64,000 nucleotides of DNA from Pseudomonadota bacterium (GTDB taxonomy: Bacteria; Desulfobacterota; Desulfarculia; Desulfarculales; Desulfarculaceae): contig JAHIQI010000072.1 of the NCBI GenBank assembly GCA_018902755.1, positions 13,033-77,032 on the forward strand, in the 5' to 3' direction. The position numbers and the translations under genes were made by a program. Of this stretch, positions 34,516-42,552 are shown piece by piece (the stretch's first letter is position 1; every line of letters starts with the position of its first letter). The notes beneath the pieces are model-generated. The model saw only the letters and a program-made list of their open reading frames with translations. It was not told the DNA's origin and did no database searches.

Positions 34516-36228
34516 TTATAGGGGCCTGCCGCCGCCCTGGCGCACCATGTCCACGAGGCGGGCCGCCGCCTCATCCACCGGGATCATGTCCACGTCGCCG
34601 CTCTGGCGGTGTTTGAGCTCCACGGCCCCTTCCTTGAGGCCCTTGGCCCCCACCACCACCCTGAGCGGGATGCCGATGAGGTCCGCGTCCTTAAACTTCA
34701 CCCCGGGGCGAAGGTCGCGGTCGTCCATGAGCACGTCGATGCCCGCGGCGCTTAGGTCGGCGTAAAGCTTTTCGGCCGCCTCCAGCACCTCGCCGTCCAC
34801 GGCCATGGGCAGGATGGCCACCGGGTAGGGGGCGATGGCCAGGGGGAAGATGATGCCCCACTTGTCATGGCCCTGCTCGATGGCCGCGGCCACGATGCGG
34901 GTCACCCCGATGCCGTAGCAGCCCATGATGATGGGGCGGCTCTGGCCCTCGGCGTCCAGGAACTCGGCGCCCATGGCCTGGCTGTACTTGGTGCCCAGGC
35001 GGAAGATGTGCCCCACCTCGATGCCCCGGGCGAATACGGGTTCCTGGCCGCAACGGGGGCAGGGGTCGCCGGGCTCGATCACCCTGAGGTCCGCCTTGGT
35101 GGCCTGGGCCACGTCCCGGCCCAGGTGCACTCCGGTGAGGTGGGCGTCGGCCTGGTTGGCCCCAACTACCAGGGCTTCACTAATGTAAAGCTCCTGGTCG
35201 GCGTAGATGGGGATGCTCAGCCCCACCGGCCCGGTGAAGCCCACCGGCCCGCCGCTGACCTCCTGGATCACCGAGGCGGGGGCCAGTTCCAGCTCGGCTG
35301 CGCCGATGAGGTTCTTGAGCTTGATCTCGTTTAGCTGGCGGTCGCCGCGCACCATGGCCGCCACCGGTTTGCCGTCGGCCAGGTAGACCAGGGTCTTGGC
35401 CACCTGGGCCGGTTCCACCTTGAGGAAAGCTGCCACCTCCTCCACGGTGTGGGCGCCGGGGGTGTCCACCTTGGTTGCCTTGGCCACGGCCTGGGGCGCC
35501 TCGCCCAGGGGCGAGGCCACCTCGGCCTTTTCGAAGTTGGCCGCCCAGCCACATTGGCAGGAGGCGATGGCGTCCTCGCCGGTGTCGGCCAGGACCATGA
35601 ACTCGTGGCTGAACGAGCCGCCGATGGCCCCGGAGTCGGCCTCCACCACCGCGAAGTCCAGGCCCAGGCGGTTGAAGATCGCGCTGTAGGCCTGGTGCAT
35701 CACCTGGTAGCTGGCCGCCGAGCTCTCGTCATCGGTGTCAAAGGAGTAGCCGTCCTTCATGATGAACTCGCGCGAGCGCATCACCCCGAAGCGGGGGCGT
35801 ATCTCGTCGCGGAACTTGGTCTGGAACTGGTAGAGGTTCAGCGGCATGTCCCGGTAGGAGCGCACCTCGCGGCGCACCAGGTCGGTGATGACCTCCTCGT
35901 GGGTGGGGGCCAGGCAGTAATCGTGGTCGTGGCGGTCCTTGAAGCGCAGCAACTCCCGGCCGTAGTGCTCCCAGCGGCCAGACTCCTGCCACAGCTCGGC
36001 GGGCTGCACGCCGGGCATAAGAAGCTCCCTGGCTCCAGCCGCGTCCATTTCCTCGCGGATGATGCGCTCCACCTTGCGCAGGGTGCGCAGGCCCAGGGGC
36101 AGCCAGGTGTACACGCCGGAAGCCAGCTTGCGGATCATGCCCGCGCGCAGCATGAGCTGATGGCTAACCACCTCGGCTTCGGCCGGGGTTTCCTTGAGGG
36201 TGGGGATGAATGCCTGAGAGAACCGCAT
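34516..36228 (-). CDS. proS: prolyl-tRNA synthetase (bacterial type with editing insertion)
   Basis: A 570-residue class II enzyme. Motif 2 (F-R-D-E-I-R-P-R-F-G-V-M-R-S-R-E-F), the YbaK-like cis-editing insertion between motifs 2 and 3 (about residues 235-385) and motif 3 (G-C-Y-G-I-G-V-T-R) are visible. It charges tRNA-Pro and edits misacylated alanine. The start is 4 bp after the ispG stop, so the two genes are co-transcribed. Confidence 0.96.
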   Translation of the reverse strand: MRFSQAFIPTLKETPAEAEVVSHQLMLRAGMIRKLASGVYTWLPLGLRTLRKVERIIREEMDAAGARELLMPGVQPAELWQESGRWEHYGRELLRFKDRHDHDYCLAPTHEEVITDLVRREVRSYRDMPLNLYQFQTKFRDEIRPRFGVMRSREFIMKDGYSFDTDDESSAASYQVMHQAYSAIFNRLGLDFAVVEADSGAIGGSFSHEFMVLADTGEDAIASCQCGWAANFEKAEVASPLGEAPQAVAKATKVDTPGAHTVEEVAAFLKVEPAQVAKTLVYLADGKPVAAMVRGDRQLNEIKLKNLIGAAELELAPASVIQEVSGGPVGFTGPVGLSIPIYADQELYISEALVVGANQADAHLTGVHLGRDVAQATKADLRVIEPGDPCPRCGQEPVFARGIEVGHIFRLGTKYSQAMGAEFLDAEGQSRPIIMGCYGIGVTRIVAAAIEQGHDKWGIIFPLAIAPYPVAILPMAVDGEVLEAAEKLYADLSAAGIDVLMDDRDLRPGVKFKDADLIGIPLRVVVGAKGLKEGAVELKHRQSGDVDMIPVDEAAARLVDMVRQGGGRPL

Positions 36229-36232
36229 GTGT

Positions 36233-37330
36233 CTACTGCTCGCTTTGTTCTGAATGATTGGTTTCGTATTCCTGGGCCGCCCGGCGCACCTGCTTCATGA
36301 ACTCATCCAACAGCTCAGCCTCGGGCACCTTTTTTATGATTTCGCCGTGGGCGAAGATTACGCCCTGGCCCCGGCCTCCGGCCAGGCCAACCTGGGCGTG
36401 CTTGGCCTCGCCTGGTCCGTTGACCACGCAGCCCATGATGGCCACGGTCAAGGGGGCGCTGATCTTGGCCAGCTCCGGCTTGGCCCGCTCCAGCAGGCCC
36501 ATAAGATCAATTTCGGTGCGGCCGCAGGTGGGGCAGGAGATGATCTCCACCCCACGCCGGCGCAGGCCGCAGGCCCGGAGGATGTGCCAGGCCGCCTCCA
36601 CCTCGCGCACCGGGTCGGCGGTTAGGCTCACCCTAAAGGTGTCGCCGATGCCCTCCATGAGCAGCGTGCCGATGCCCACCGCGCTCTTGATCGCTCCGGC
36701 CAACAGCCCGCCCGCCTCGGTTACGCCCAGATGCTGGGGATAGTCAGAGCGCTGGGCCCAGAGGCGGCAGGCCTCGATGGTGGTGAGCACGCTGGAGGAC
36801 TTGAGGCTCACCTTGATCTGGTCAAAGCCACGCTCTTCCAGCAAACGCACGTGGCCCAGGGCCGCCTCCACCAGGGCCGCCGGGCCAGGCCCGCCGCAGC
36901 GCTCCAGCACCTCCTTGGGAAGTGAGCCGGAGTTGGCCCCCACCCGGATGGGCGCTCCGGCCGCCTTGGCCGCGTCCACCACCCGAGCCACGGCAGCCGG
37001 GCCGCCGATGTTGCCCGGGTTGATACGCAGGGAGGCTGCACCTTTTTCCAGGGCGGCCACGGCCAGGGCGGGGTCGAAGTGTACGTCCGCGATCACCGGC
37101 AAGGGGCTGGCCTGGGTGATGGGCCCAAAGGCGGCCGCCGCCTCCAGGTCCGGCACCGCGCAGCGCACCAACTCGCAGCCCGCCTGGGCCAGGGCCGTTA
37201 TCTGGGCCAGAGTGGCTTCGGGGTCGCGGGTGTCGGTGTTGGTCATGGACTGCACCGCCACCGGCGCGCCCCCGCCCACCGGCACCGAGCCCACCATGAT
37301 GCCACGGGTTTTATCGCGGGTATGGGTCAT
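36233..37330 (-). CDS. ispG: (E)-4-hydroxy-3-methylbut-2-enyl-diphosphate synthase
   Basis: A 365-residue IspG/GcpE, an iron-sulfur enzyme near the end of the MEP isoprenoid pathway. It shows the N-terminal V-A-V-Q-S-M-T-N-T-D-T-R-D and the C-terminal iron-sulfur region with I-S-C-P-T-C-G-R and G-C-V-V-N-G-P-G-E. The cysteines for the [4Fe-4S] cluster are all present. It is the short (about 365 aa) bacterial form. It precedes proS by 4 bp. Confidence 0.95.
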   Translation of the reverse strand: MTHTRDKTRGIMVGSVPVGGGAPVAVQSMTNTDTRDPEATLAQITALAQAGCELVRCAVPDLEAAAAFGPITQASPLPVIADVHFDPALAVAALEKGAASLRINPGNIGGPAAVARVVDAAKAAGAPIRVGANSGSLPKEVLERCGGPGPAALVEAALGHVRLLEERGFDQIKVSLKSSSVLTTIEACRLWAQRSDYPQHLGVTEAGGLLAGAIKSAVGIGTLLMEGIGDTFRVSLTADPVREVEAAWHILRACGLRRRGVEIISCPTCGRTEIDLMGLLERAKPELAKISAPLTVAIMGCVVNGPGEAKHAQVGLAGGRGQGVIFAHGEIIKKVPEAELLDEFMKQVRRAAQEYETNHSEQSEQ

Positions 37331-37372
37331 GCGCTTTCCCTGCCGCCCTTCCTGGGCAGCGCTTGTGCGAAG

Positions 37373-37801
37373 CTATGAAAAAACCTTGTCCGGAAAGGCG
37401 GAGGCCAAGATGACCCCCTCCACCTCGCCGCCCGGCCCGCTCACCCCGGACTTGCGCCCCGGCACCCGAGTCACGGTCAGGGTCTGCTCGGTGGCTTGGT
37501 CCAGCTTGAGCGCCTGGGCTATCTCCGCCCCGTCCAGGGCGCAGATGTTGTCCCTACGGCACACCAGGCACAGAAAAACCTTGCCGTCCGCCTTCAGGTC
37601 TTCGCCCAGGGCGGTCAATTCTTGGGAGTTGAAGGCGAAGTTCCAGGGCGACTTCTCCTTGCTATGCCTTAGCCACACCAGAATGCCGCCGTTGACCAGG
37701 TAGCGGCCCTTGCCCAGCGGCTTTATCGTCTCAAAGGCCGGGTGCCCGATGATCTGGCTCAGGGCGGCGCCCCGGTAAAAATCAGCCGCGGCCAAGGGCA
37801 T
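37373..37801 (-). CDS. hypothetical protein, 142 aa
   Basis: Unrecognised. I start it at ATG 37801, since upstream in-frame sequence overlaps the preceding gene and is Pro/Gly/Arg-rich. Its central part (L-V-N-G-G-I-L-V-W-L-R) and a later V-C-R-R-D-N-I-C-A-L-D segment with two cysteines look conserved-like. No signal peptide. It follows the 187-residue unknown by 11 bp, and ispG starts 42 bp further on, so it may be read through to ispG. Confidence 0.6.
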   Translation of the reverse strand: MPLAAADFYRGAALSQIIGHPAFETIKPLGKGRYLVNGGILVWLRHSKEKSPWNFAFNSQELTALGEDLKADGKVFLCLVCRRDNICALDGAEIAQALKLDQATEQTLTVTRVPGRKSGVSGPGGEVEGVILASAFPDKVFS

Positions 37802-37812
37802 CAGCGCACCAT

Positions 37813-38376
37813 CTAAGCCAGGCCGCCCTTGAGGAACAGGGTGCGCGAGCCTTCCAGGGTTAGATTGATCACCCGGTCGGCGATGGCCGAGGGCTCCTCG
37901 CCCTTGGCGAAAAAGCTTTTCACCACCCTGGCGGCCAGCACCTCGAAGGGGGTGCCGTTCAGGCCTTCCTGCAGGCGGGCCAAGTTGCACTCCTCGTAGG
38001 GGCCCAGGGGATTGTAGATGGCCTCTGCGATGGCGGCCATCTCCTGGTCGCTGACCACCGCGGTCAGGGGGCGCAAAATCTCCGTCGCCGAGGCGTGGGC
38101 CTCCCTCGCAATGAGCCTTTTCAACTCCTGGTGCAGCTTGGCCCAATAACCGGGGGAGGTGGCCTGGTTGATCTCGATCTTGTCCAGGGCGCAGGCCAAC
38201 AGGCCGTATTGCATCTGGCCGTCCAGGGCCTGGTCCACAACCTCGCTCTGACCCAGGGCGGTGCCGCTGAAGGTGAAGTCCCGGCGCAGGGCCTCGCCCA
38301 ACAGGGCGGCGATCTGGGCGGACAGGCTGTAGATGGCCTGGGCGTGTTGAACCGGGTTGGGCTCTTGCTGGGTCAT
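37813..38376 (-). CDS. hypothetical protein, 187 aa
   Basis: Unrecognised helical, soluble protein. I start it at ATG 38376, 2 bp after the DUF523 stop; the open frame upstream overlaps that gene and is low complexity. It contains no obvious catalytic motif. Its tight position behind purM and DUF523 suggests co-expression but gives no clue to a reaction. Confidence 0.6.
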   Translation of the reverse strand: MTQQEPNPVQHAQAIYSLSAQIAALLGEALRRDFTFSGTALGQSEVVDQALDGQMQYGLLACALDKIEINQATSPGYWAKLHQELKRLIAREAHASATEILRPLTAVVSDQEMAAIAEAIYNPLGPYEECNLARLQEGLNGTPFEVLAARVVKSFFAKGEEPSAIADRVINLTLEGSRTLFLKGGLA

Positions 38377-38378
38377 GG

Positions 38379-38840
38379 CTATCTCTCGCCCCTGGCGCTG
38401 GAGCGCACCTCGCGCACCGTGACGCCCATTTGGCTGAGCAGGGCGGCCAGCACTCCCTGGCCCGGCCCGCCCTGGGGGTTCACACCTTGGGGGTCCCAGC
38501 CGCAGGAAGGCGAGCGGTCCTTCAACAGGGCCAGGCGCACCCCGTGTTGGGCGCACAGCTCGGCCACCAGCTTGGCCCCGCGGGCAAAGGCCAGACTCAC
38601 GTCCTTGCCGTCCTCATTAACCAGGCGGGCCCGCCCCGAGAGAACGTCCGCGCCCTCGCGGCCAAAGCTGGCCCCCACGAAGCGGGCCGGGGGCCGTGGG
38701 GTGCCCAGGCCGCCCATCACCTCGGGGCACAGGGCCAGCACCGGCTCATCGCCCAACAGCCCGCGCACATCCTCGCGCAGGCAGTGGCGGCCGTCGTAGC
38801 GCACCCGATGGCCCAAAAGGCAGGCGGAGACCAGGATCAA
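38379..38840 (-). CDS. DUF523 (TudS-like) protein
   Basis: A 153-residue DUF523 protein. Conserved cysteines lie in S-A-C-L-L-G (Cys7), L-C-P-E-V-x-G-G-L-x-T-P-R (about Cys48) and the D-R-S-P-S-C-G motif (Cys113). In the characterised relative TudS three cysteines hold a [4Fe-4S] cluster that desulfurises 2-thiouracil. That role is possible here but not shown. The ATG overlaps the purM stop (ATGA at 38837-38840), so it is translationally coupled to purM. Confidence 0.85.
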   Translation of the reverse strand: MILVSACLLGHRVRYDGRHCLREDVRGLLGDEPVLALCPEVMGGLGTPRPPARFVGASFGREGADVLSGRARLVNEDGKDVSLAFARGAKLVAELCAQHGVRLALLKDRSPSCGWDPQGVNPQGGPGQGVLAALLSQMGVTVREVRSSARGER

Positions 38841-39883
38841 GCCCGCACCTCCACCAGAGGCTCGTCACCCTGGCGGGGCTCGATGCGCCCCACCACGAAT
38901 GCCTGTTCGCCCTTTTCCTGGAGCAGGGCCACGACCTCGGCCGCCTGCTCGGCGGGCACCACCAGGGCCATGCCCAGGCCCCAGTTGAAGGTGCGGCTCA
39001 TCTCCCGTTGGCTCAGGCCGCCGGCGTTTTGCAGCCAGGCGAACACCGGGGGCACCGGCCAAGAGCCCTGGTCGATCACCGCCCGGCACCCCTGGGGCAG
39101 CACCCTGGGCAGGTTTTCCAGGAGCCCGCCGCCGGTGATGTGGGCCGCGGCCAAGAGGTCGAATTCGTCGCGCACCGCCAGCACCGGCTTTACGTAGATG
39201 CGGGTGGGGGTGAGCAGGGTCTGGCCCACGCTGTGCTCCAGGCCCTCGGCGGTGTCGGTGACCGCCAAGCCCAGCTCATGGAAGACGATCTTGCGCACCA
39301 GGGAGAAGCCGTTGCTGTGCAGGCCGCTGCTGGCCAGGCCCACCACCGCCGCGCCGGGCTTCACCTGGGAGCCGTCGATGATCTGGGAGCGCTCCACCAG
39401 GCCCACCGCGAATCCGGCCAGGTCGTACTCGCCGTCCGGGTACATGCCCGGCATCTCGGCGGTCTCGCCGCCCACCAGGGCGCAGCCCGCCTGGCGGCAG
39501 CCTTTCACCACCCCGGCCAGGACCGCCTCGGCCACCCCCAGCTCCAGCTTGCCGGTGGCCAAGTAGTCCAAAAGGAACAGAGGCTGGGCCCCGGTTACCA
39601 CGATGTCGTTTACCACCATGGCCACCATGTCGATGCCGATGGTGTCATGCTGGTCCATCATGAAGGCTATCTTGAGCTTGGTGCCCACCCCGTCGGTGGA
39701 GCTGACCAACACCGGGTCGTCCCCGGCCAGCCCGGCCAGGGAAAACAGGCCCGAGAAGCCGCCCAGGCCGCCCAGGACCTGGCTGCTGTGGGTCGACTTG
39801 ACCATCTTCCCGATATTTTTGATGAACTGGTCGGCTTTTTCTATGTCTACCCCGGCGGCGCGGTAGCGGTCGTCCTGGCTCAT
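38837..39883 (-). CDS. purM: phosphoribosylformylglycinamidine cyclo-ligase
   Basis: A 348-residue AIR synthetase of the purine pathway. Motifs: Y-R-x-A-G-V-D-I at the N terminus, S-S-T-D-G-V-G-T-K-L-K-I-A, G-A-x-P-L-F-L-L-D-Y and G-G-E-T-A-E-M-P-G-M-Y. ATG 39883 is chosen (AGGAG about 10 nt upstream); 24 further in-frame residues upstream are unlike the family. No other pur gene is adjacent. It heads the purM-DUF523-unknown-unknown set and diverges from recG. Confidence 0.94.
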   Translation of the reverse strand: MSQDDRYRAAGVDIEKADQFIKNIGKMVKSTHSSQVLGGLGGFSGLFSLAGLAGDDPVLVSSTDGVGTKLKIAFMMDQHDTIGIDMVAMVVNDIVVTGAQPLFLLDYLATGKLELGVAEAVLAGVVKGCRQAGCALVGGETAEMPGMYPDGEYDLAGFAVGLVERSQIIDGSQVKPGAAVVGLASSGLHSNGFSLVRKIVFHELGLAVTDTAEGLEHSVGQTLLTPTRIYVKPVLAVRDEFDLLAAAHITGGGLLENLPRVLPQGCRAVIDQGSWPVPPVFAWLQNAGGLSQREMSRTFNWGLGMALVVPAEQAAEVVALLQEKGEQAFVVGRIEPRQGDEPLVEVRA

Positions 39884-40017
39884 GGGCCTAATTCTCCTCT
39901 TGTTTAAACCGGCCTTAACCTTAGCAGAAAACCTCTCCGGCATAAAGCAATGCACCGGGCTTGACGCGGGGCCCCCGGCAGGGCAGAAATGTAGGAGCCC
40001 TTTTACCTGGAGACGCT

Positions 40018-42132
40018 TTGCAAGCCTCGGTGACCCCGTTCGATTTGCCCCTGTTGGCCTCGTCCCTGGCCGCCCTGTCCGGGGTGGGCCCGGTCACCGC
40101 CAAGCGCCTGGCCGCGCGCGGCATAAAGACCTGGGGCGACGGCCTGTTCTTTTTGCCCGCCCGCTACCAGGATCGGCGCACCCCCACCCAGGTTCAGGCC
40201 CTGGAAGAGGGCCGCTTGGCCGTGGTGCGGGGCCGGGTGGTCTCCGGCGGCCTGTTGGGCAAGAAGGGCAAGGTTTACCGCCTCTTCCTGGAGGATGCCA
40301 CCGGCCGTTTGGCCTGCCTGTGGTTCCGCTTCAAGCGGGCGCATCTGGAGAGCTTTTCGCCCGACGACGAGCTGTTCGTGGTGGGCGAGGTGAGCCTGGG
40401 CAACAAGGGCGAGGCCCAGATGATCCACCCCGAGTTGTACCGCGCCGGGGATGTGGGACCGGACCACCCCTCGGTGGGACGCATCGTGCCGGTGTACCCC
40501 GAGGTGGAGGGGGTGGGCGCGGGCACTGTGCGCCGCTTCATGGGCGAGTTGGTCCAGCGGAGCACGGAGCTGATTTTCGACCCTCTGCCCGGGCTACTGC
40601 CCAAGGATATCTACCCCATGCCCGCGGCTGAGGCCCTGTCCAAGGCCCATCAGCCAAACCATGACGCCACCCCCCAGGACCTTGACCCGGACCAGGCCGC
40701 CTGGCGCCAAACCCTGGCCATGAACGAACTTCTGTACTTCGAGTTGGGCCTGGTGCTCAAGCGCCGCGGCCGGGAGGCCTCGCCAGCCCAGGCCTTGGAC
40801 CCGCCGGGCAAGCTGTTGGCCGGGCTGCTGGCGGCGCTGCCCTTCAGCCTCACGCCCGGCCAGCAAGAGGCGGTGGGGCTCATCCAAGGCGACTTGGCCC
40901 GGAGCCACCCCATGGGCCGCCTTCTGTGCGGCGACGTGGGCACCGGCAAGACGGTAGTGGCCGCCGCCGCCGCCTGCCTGGCCGTGGAGGCCGGGGCCCA
41001 GGTGGCGGTCATGGCCCCCACCGAGGTACTGGCCCGCCAGCATCTGGCCACCCTGAGCCGTTACCTGGAGCCCCTGGGGGTGAGCGTGGCCCTGGCCGTG
41101 GGCGGGGGCAACGGCGCGGACCAAGCCGCCCGGCTGGCCGCCGCCCAGGGCGGTGCCCAGGCCTTGGTGGGCACCCACGCCCTGCTGGGGCAAAAGCTCT
41201 CCTTCGCCAACCTGGGCCTGGTGATCATCGACGAGCAGCACCGCTTCGGGGTGCACCAGCGCCTGGCCCTGGCCGCCAAGGCCAAAAGCCCCCACCTTCT
41301 GGTGCTCTCGGCCACCCCCATCCCCCGCACCCTGGCCCTGGCCCTGGCCGGGCACTTGGAGATCAGCGACCTGCCCGAGCGGCCCCAAGGGCCCCATAAG
41401 GTGGGCACCATGGCCCTGGAGTTCGAGCACCGCAAGGCCGCGGTGGACGAGCTGTCCGCGGTGCTGGGGCGCGGCGAGCAGGCCTATGTGATCTGCCCCT
41501 TGGTGGAGGCCTCGGACAAGATCGAGGCCCAGGACGCGGTGGCCACGGCCCGCAACCTGGCCCGCTACTTCCCGGACCAGCGCGTGGAGCTTCTGCACGG
41601 TCGCATGGAAGGCCCGGAGCAGCAGGAGGTGTTGGGCCGCTTCCGCTCGGGCGAAAGCCGGGTGCTGGTGGCCACCACCGTGGTGGAGGTGGGAGTGGAC
41701 GTGCCCGAGGCCACCTTGATGATTGTGCTTGGGGCGGAGCGCTTCGGCCTGAGCCAATTGCACCAACTGCGGGGCAGGGTGGGGCGGGGCGTCAAGCGGG
41801 GCCGCTGCATTCTGGTGGCCGGGCCCAACCCCGGAGACTTGGCCCAGCAACGCCTAGCCGTGCTGGCCAAGACGGTGGACGGCCGGGAGATAGCCGAGGC
41901 GGATTTGCATCTCAGGGGGCCGGGGGAGGCCATGGGCGAGCGCCAGTCCGGCCTGCCGCCGTTCAAGGTGGCCCGCTGGGAGCGCGACGCACGGCAGGTG
42001 CCCCGGTTGCGGGAGATCATCGCGGTATGGCTGAAGGAAGACCCGGAACTGGCCGGTGAGAAACTGGCCCCGGTGAAAAAAGAGGCCATACGCCGCTGGG
42101 GGCGGCGGCTGGGTCTAGCTGAGGCGGGCTGA
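40018..42132 (+). CDS. recG: ATP-dependent DNA helicase RecG
   Basis: A 704-residue helicase. The N-terminal wedge/OB domain (about 60-150) precedes helicase motifs: Walker A G-D-V-G-T-G-K-T, D-E-Q-H (I-I-D-E-Q-H-R-F-G), S-A-T-P-I-P-R-T and C-terminal Q-x-x-G-R-V-G-R-G. RecG remodels stalled forks and branched DNA. I chose TTG 40018 (GGAG 5 nt upstream); the frame is open to 39961 but without a better site. It diverges from purM. Confidence 0.94.
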   Translation: MQASVTPFDLPLLASSLAALSGVGPVTAKRLAARGIKTWGDGLFFLPARYQDRRTPTQVQALEEGRLAVVRGRVVSGGLLGKKGKVYRLFLEDATGRLACLWFRFKRAHLESFSPDDELFVVGEVSLGNKGEAQMIHPELYRAGDVGPDHPSVGRIVPVYPEVEGVGAGTVRRFMGELVQRSTELIFDPLPGLLPKDIYPMPAAEALSKAHQPNHDATPQDLDPDQAAWRQTLAMNELLYFELGLVLKRRGREASPAQALDPPGKLLAGLLAALPFSLTPGQQEAVGLIQGDLARSHPMGRLLCGDVGTGKTVVAAAAACLAVEAGAQVAVMAPTEVLARQHLATLSRYLEPLGVSVALAVGGGNGADQAARLAAAQGGAQALVGTHALLGQKLSFANLGLVIIDEQHRFGVHQRLALAAKAKSPHLLVLSATPIPRTLALALAGHLEISDLPERPQGPHKVGTMALEFEHRKAAVDELSAVLGRGEQAYVICPLVEASDKIEAQDAVATARNLARYFPDQRVELLHGRMEGPEQQEVLGRFRSGESRVLVATTVVEVGVDVPEATLMIVLGAERFGLSQLHQLRGRVGRGVKRGRCILVAGPNPGDLAQQRLAVLAKTVDGREIAEADLHLRGPGEAMGERQSGLPPFKVARWERDARQVPRLREIIAVWLKEDPELAGEKLAPVKKEAIRRWGRRLGLAEAG

Positions 42133-42140
42133 CCTGGCGG

Positions 42141-42512
42141 CTACTTCTTGTCCTTGAGCAAATCCGCCAGCCCGGCGAAGGCCTTGAAAGTTGACGTGGA
42201 TTTTTGCTCCTGCCTGGCTTCTTCCTGGCCATAGGACTGGGCCACTTCATCGCGCTGGTGCTCATTATCGTGGCAATAGATGCACAACAGCTCCCAGTTG
42301 CTGCCGTCTGGAGGGTTGCGGTCGTGGTTGTGGTCCTTGTGGTGCACGGTCAGTTCGCTCAGGCGCTTGCCGCTGAACTCCCGGCCGCAGCGGCCGCACA
42401 CATGCGGGAAAAGCTTCAGGGCCATCTCCCGGTAAGATTTTTCCCGCTGGGCCCGCTCCCGCTTGGCCTCGGCCAGCAGGTCCCCCCACTTTGAATCATT
42501 GTTGGATGGCAC
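42141..42512 (-). CDS. yajD: HNH nuclease family protein (YajD-like)
   Basis: A 123-residue protein with an HNH fold: C-G-R-C at residues 39-42, the E-L-T-V-H-H-K-D-H-N-H-D core and C-I-Y-C-H-D-N-E-H near residue 80. All metal-binding and HNH catalytic positions look present. The size and motifs match E. coli YajD, whose role is unknown. It converges with recG. Confidence 0.85.
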   Translation of the reverse strand: MPSNNDSKWGDLLAEAKRERAQREKSYREMALKLFPHVCGRCGREFSGKRLSELTVHHKDHNHDRNPPDGSNWELLCIYCHDNEHQRDEVAQSYGQEEARQEQKSTSTFKAFAGLADLLKDKK

Positions 42513-42552
42513 CCCGGTCTCCTTGTCTAACCTCTCGGCCCGTCGTCAAGCT

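Noticed and set aside
40594..41850. Long minus-strand frame opposite recG.
   Set aside because: Low-complexity His/Gly/Gln-rich translation without a ribosome-binding site, a shadow of recG.
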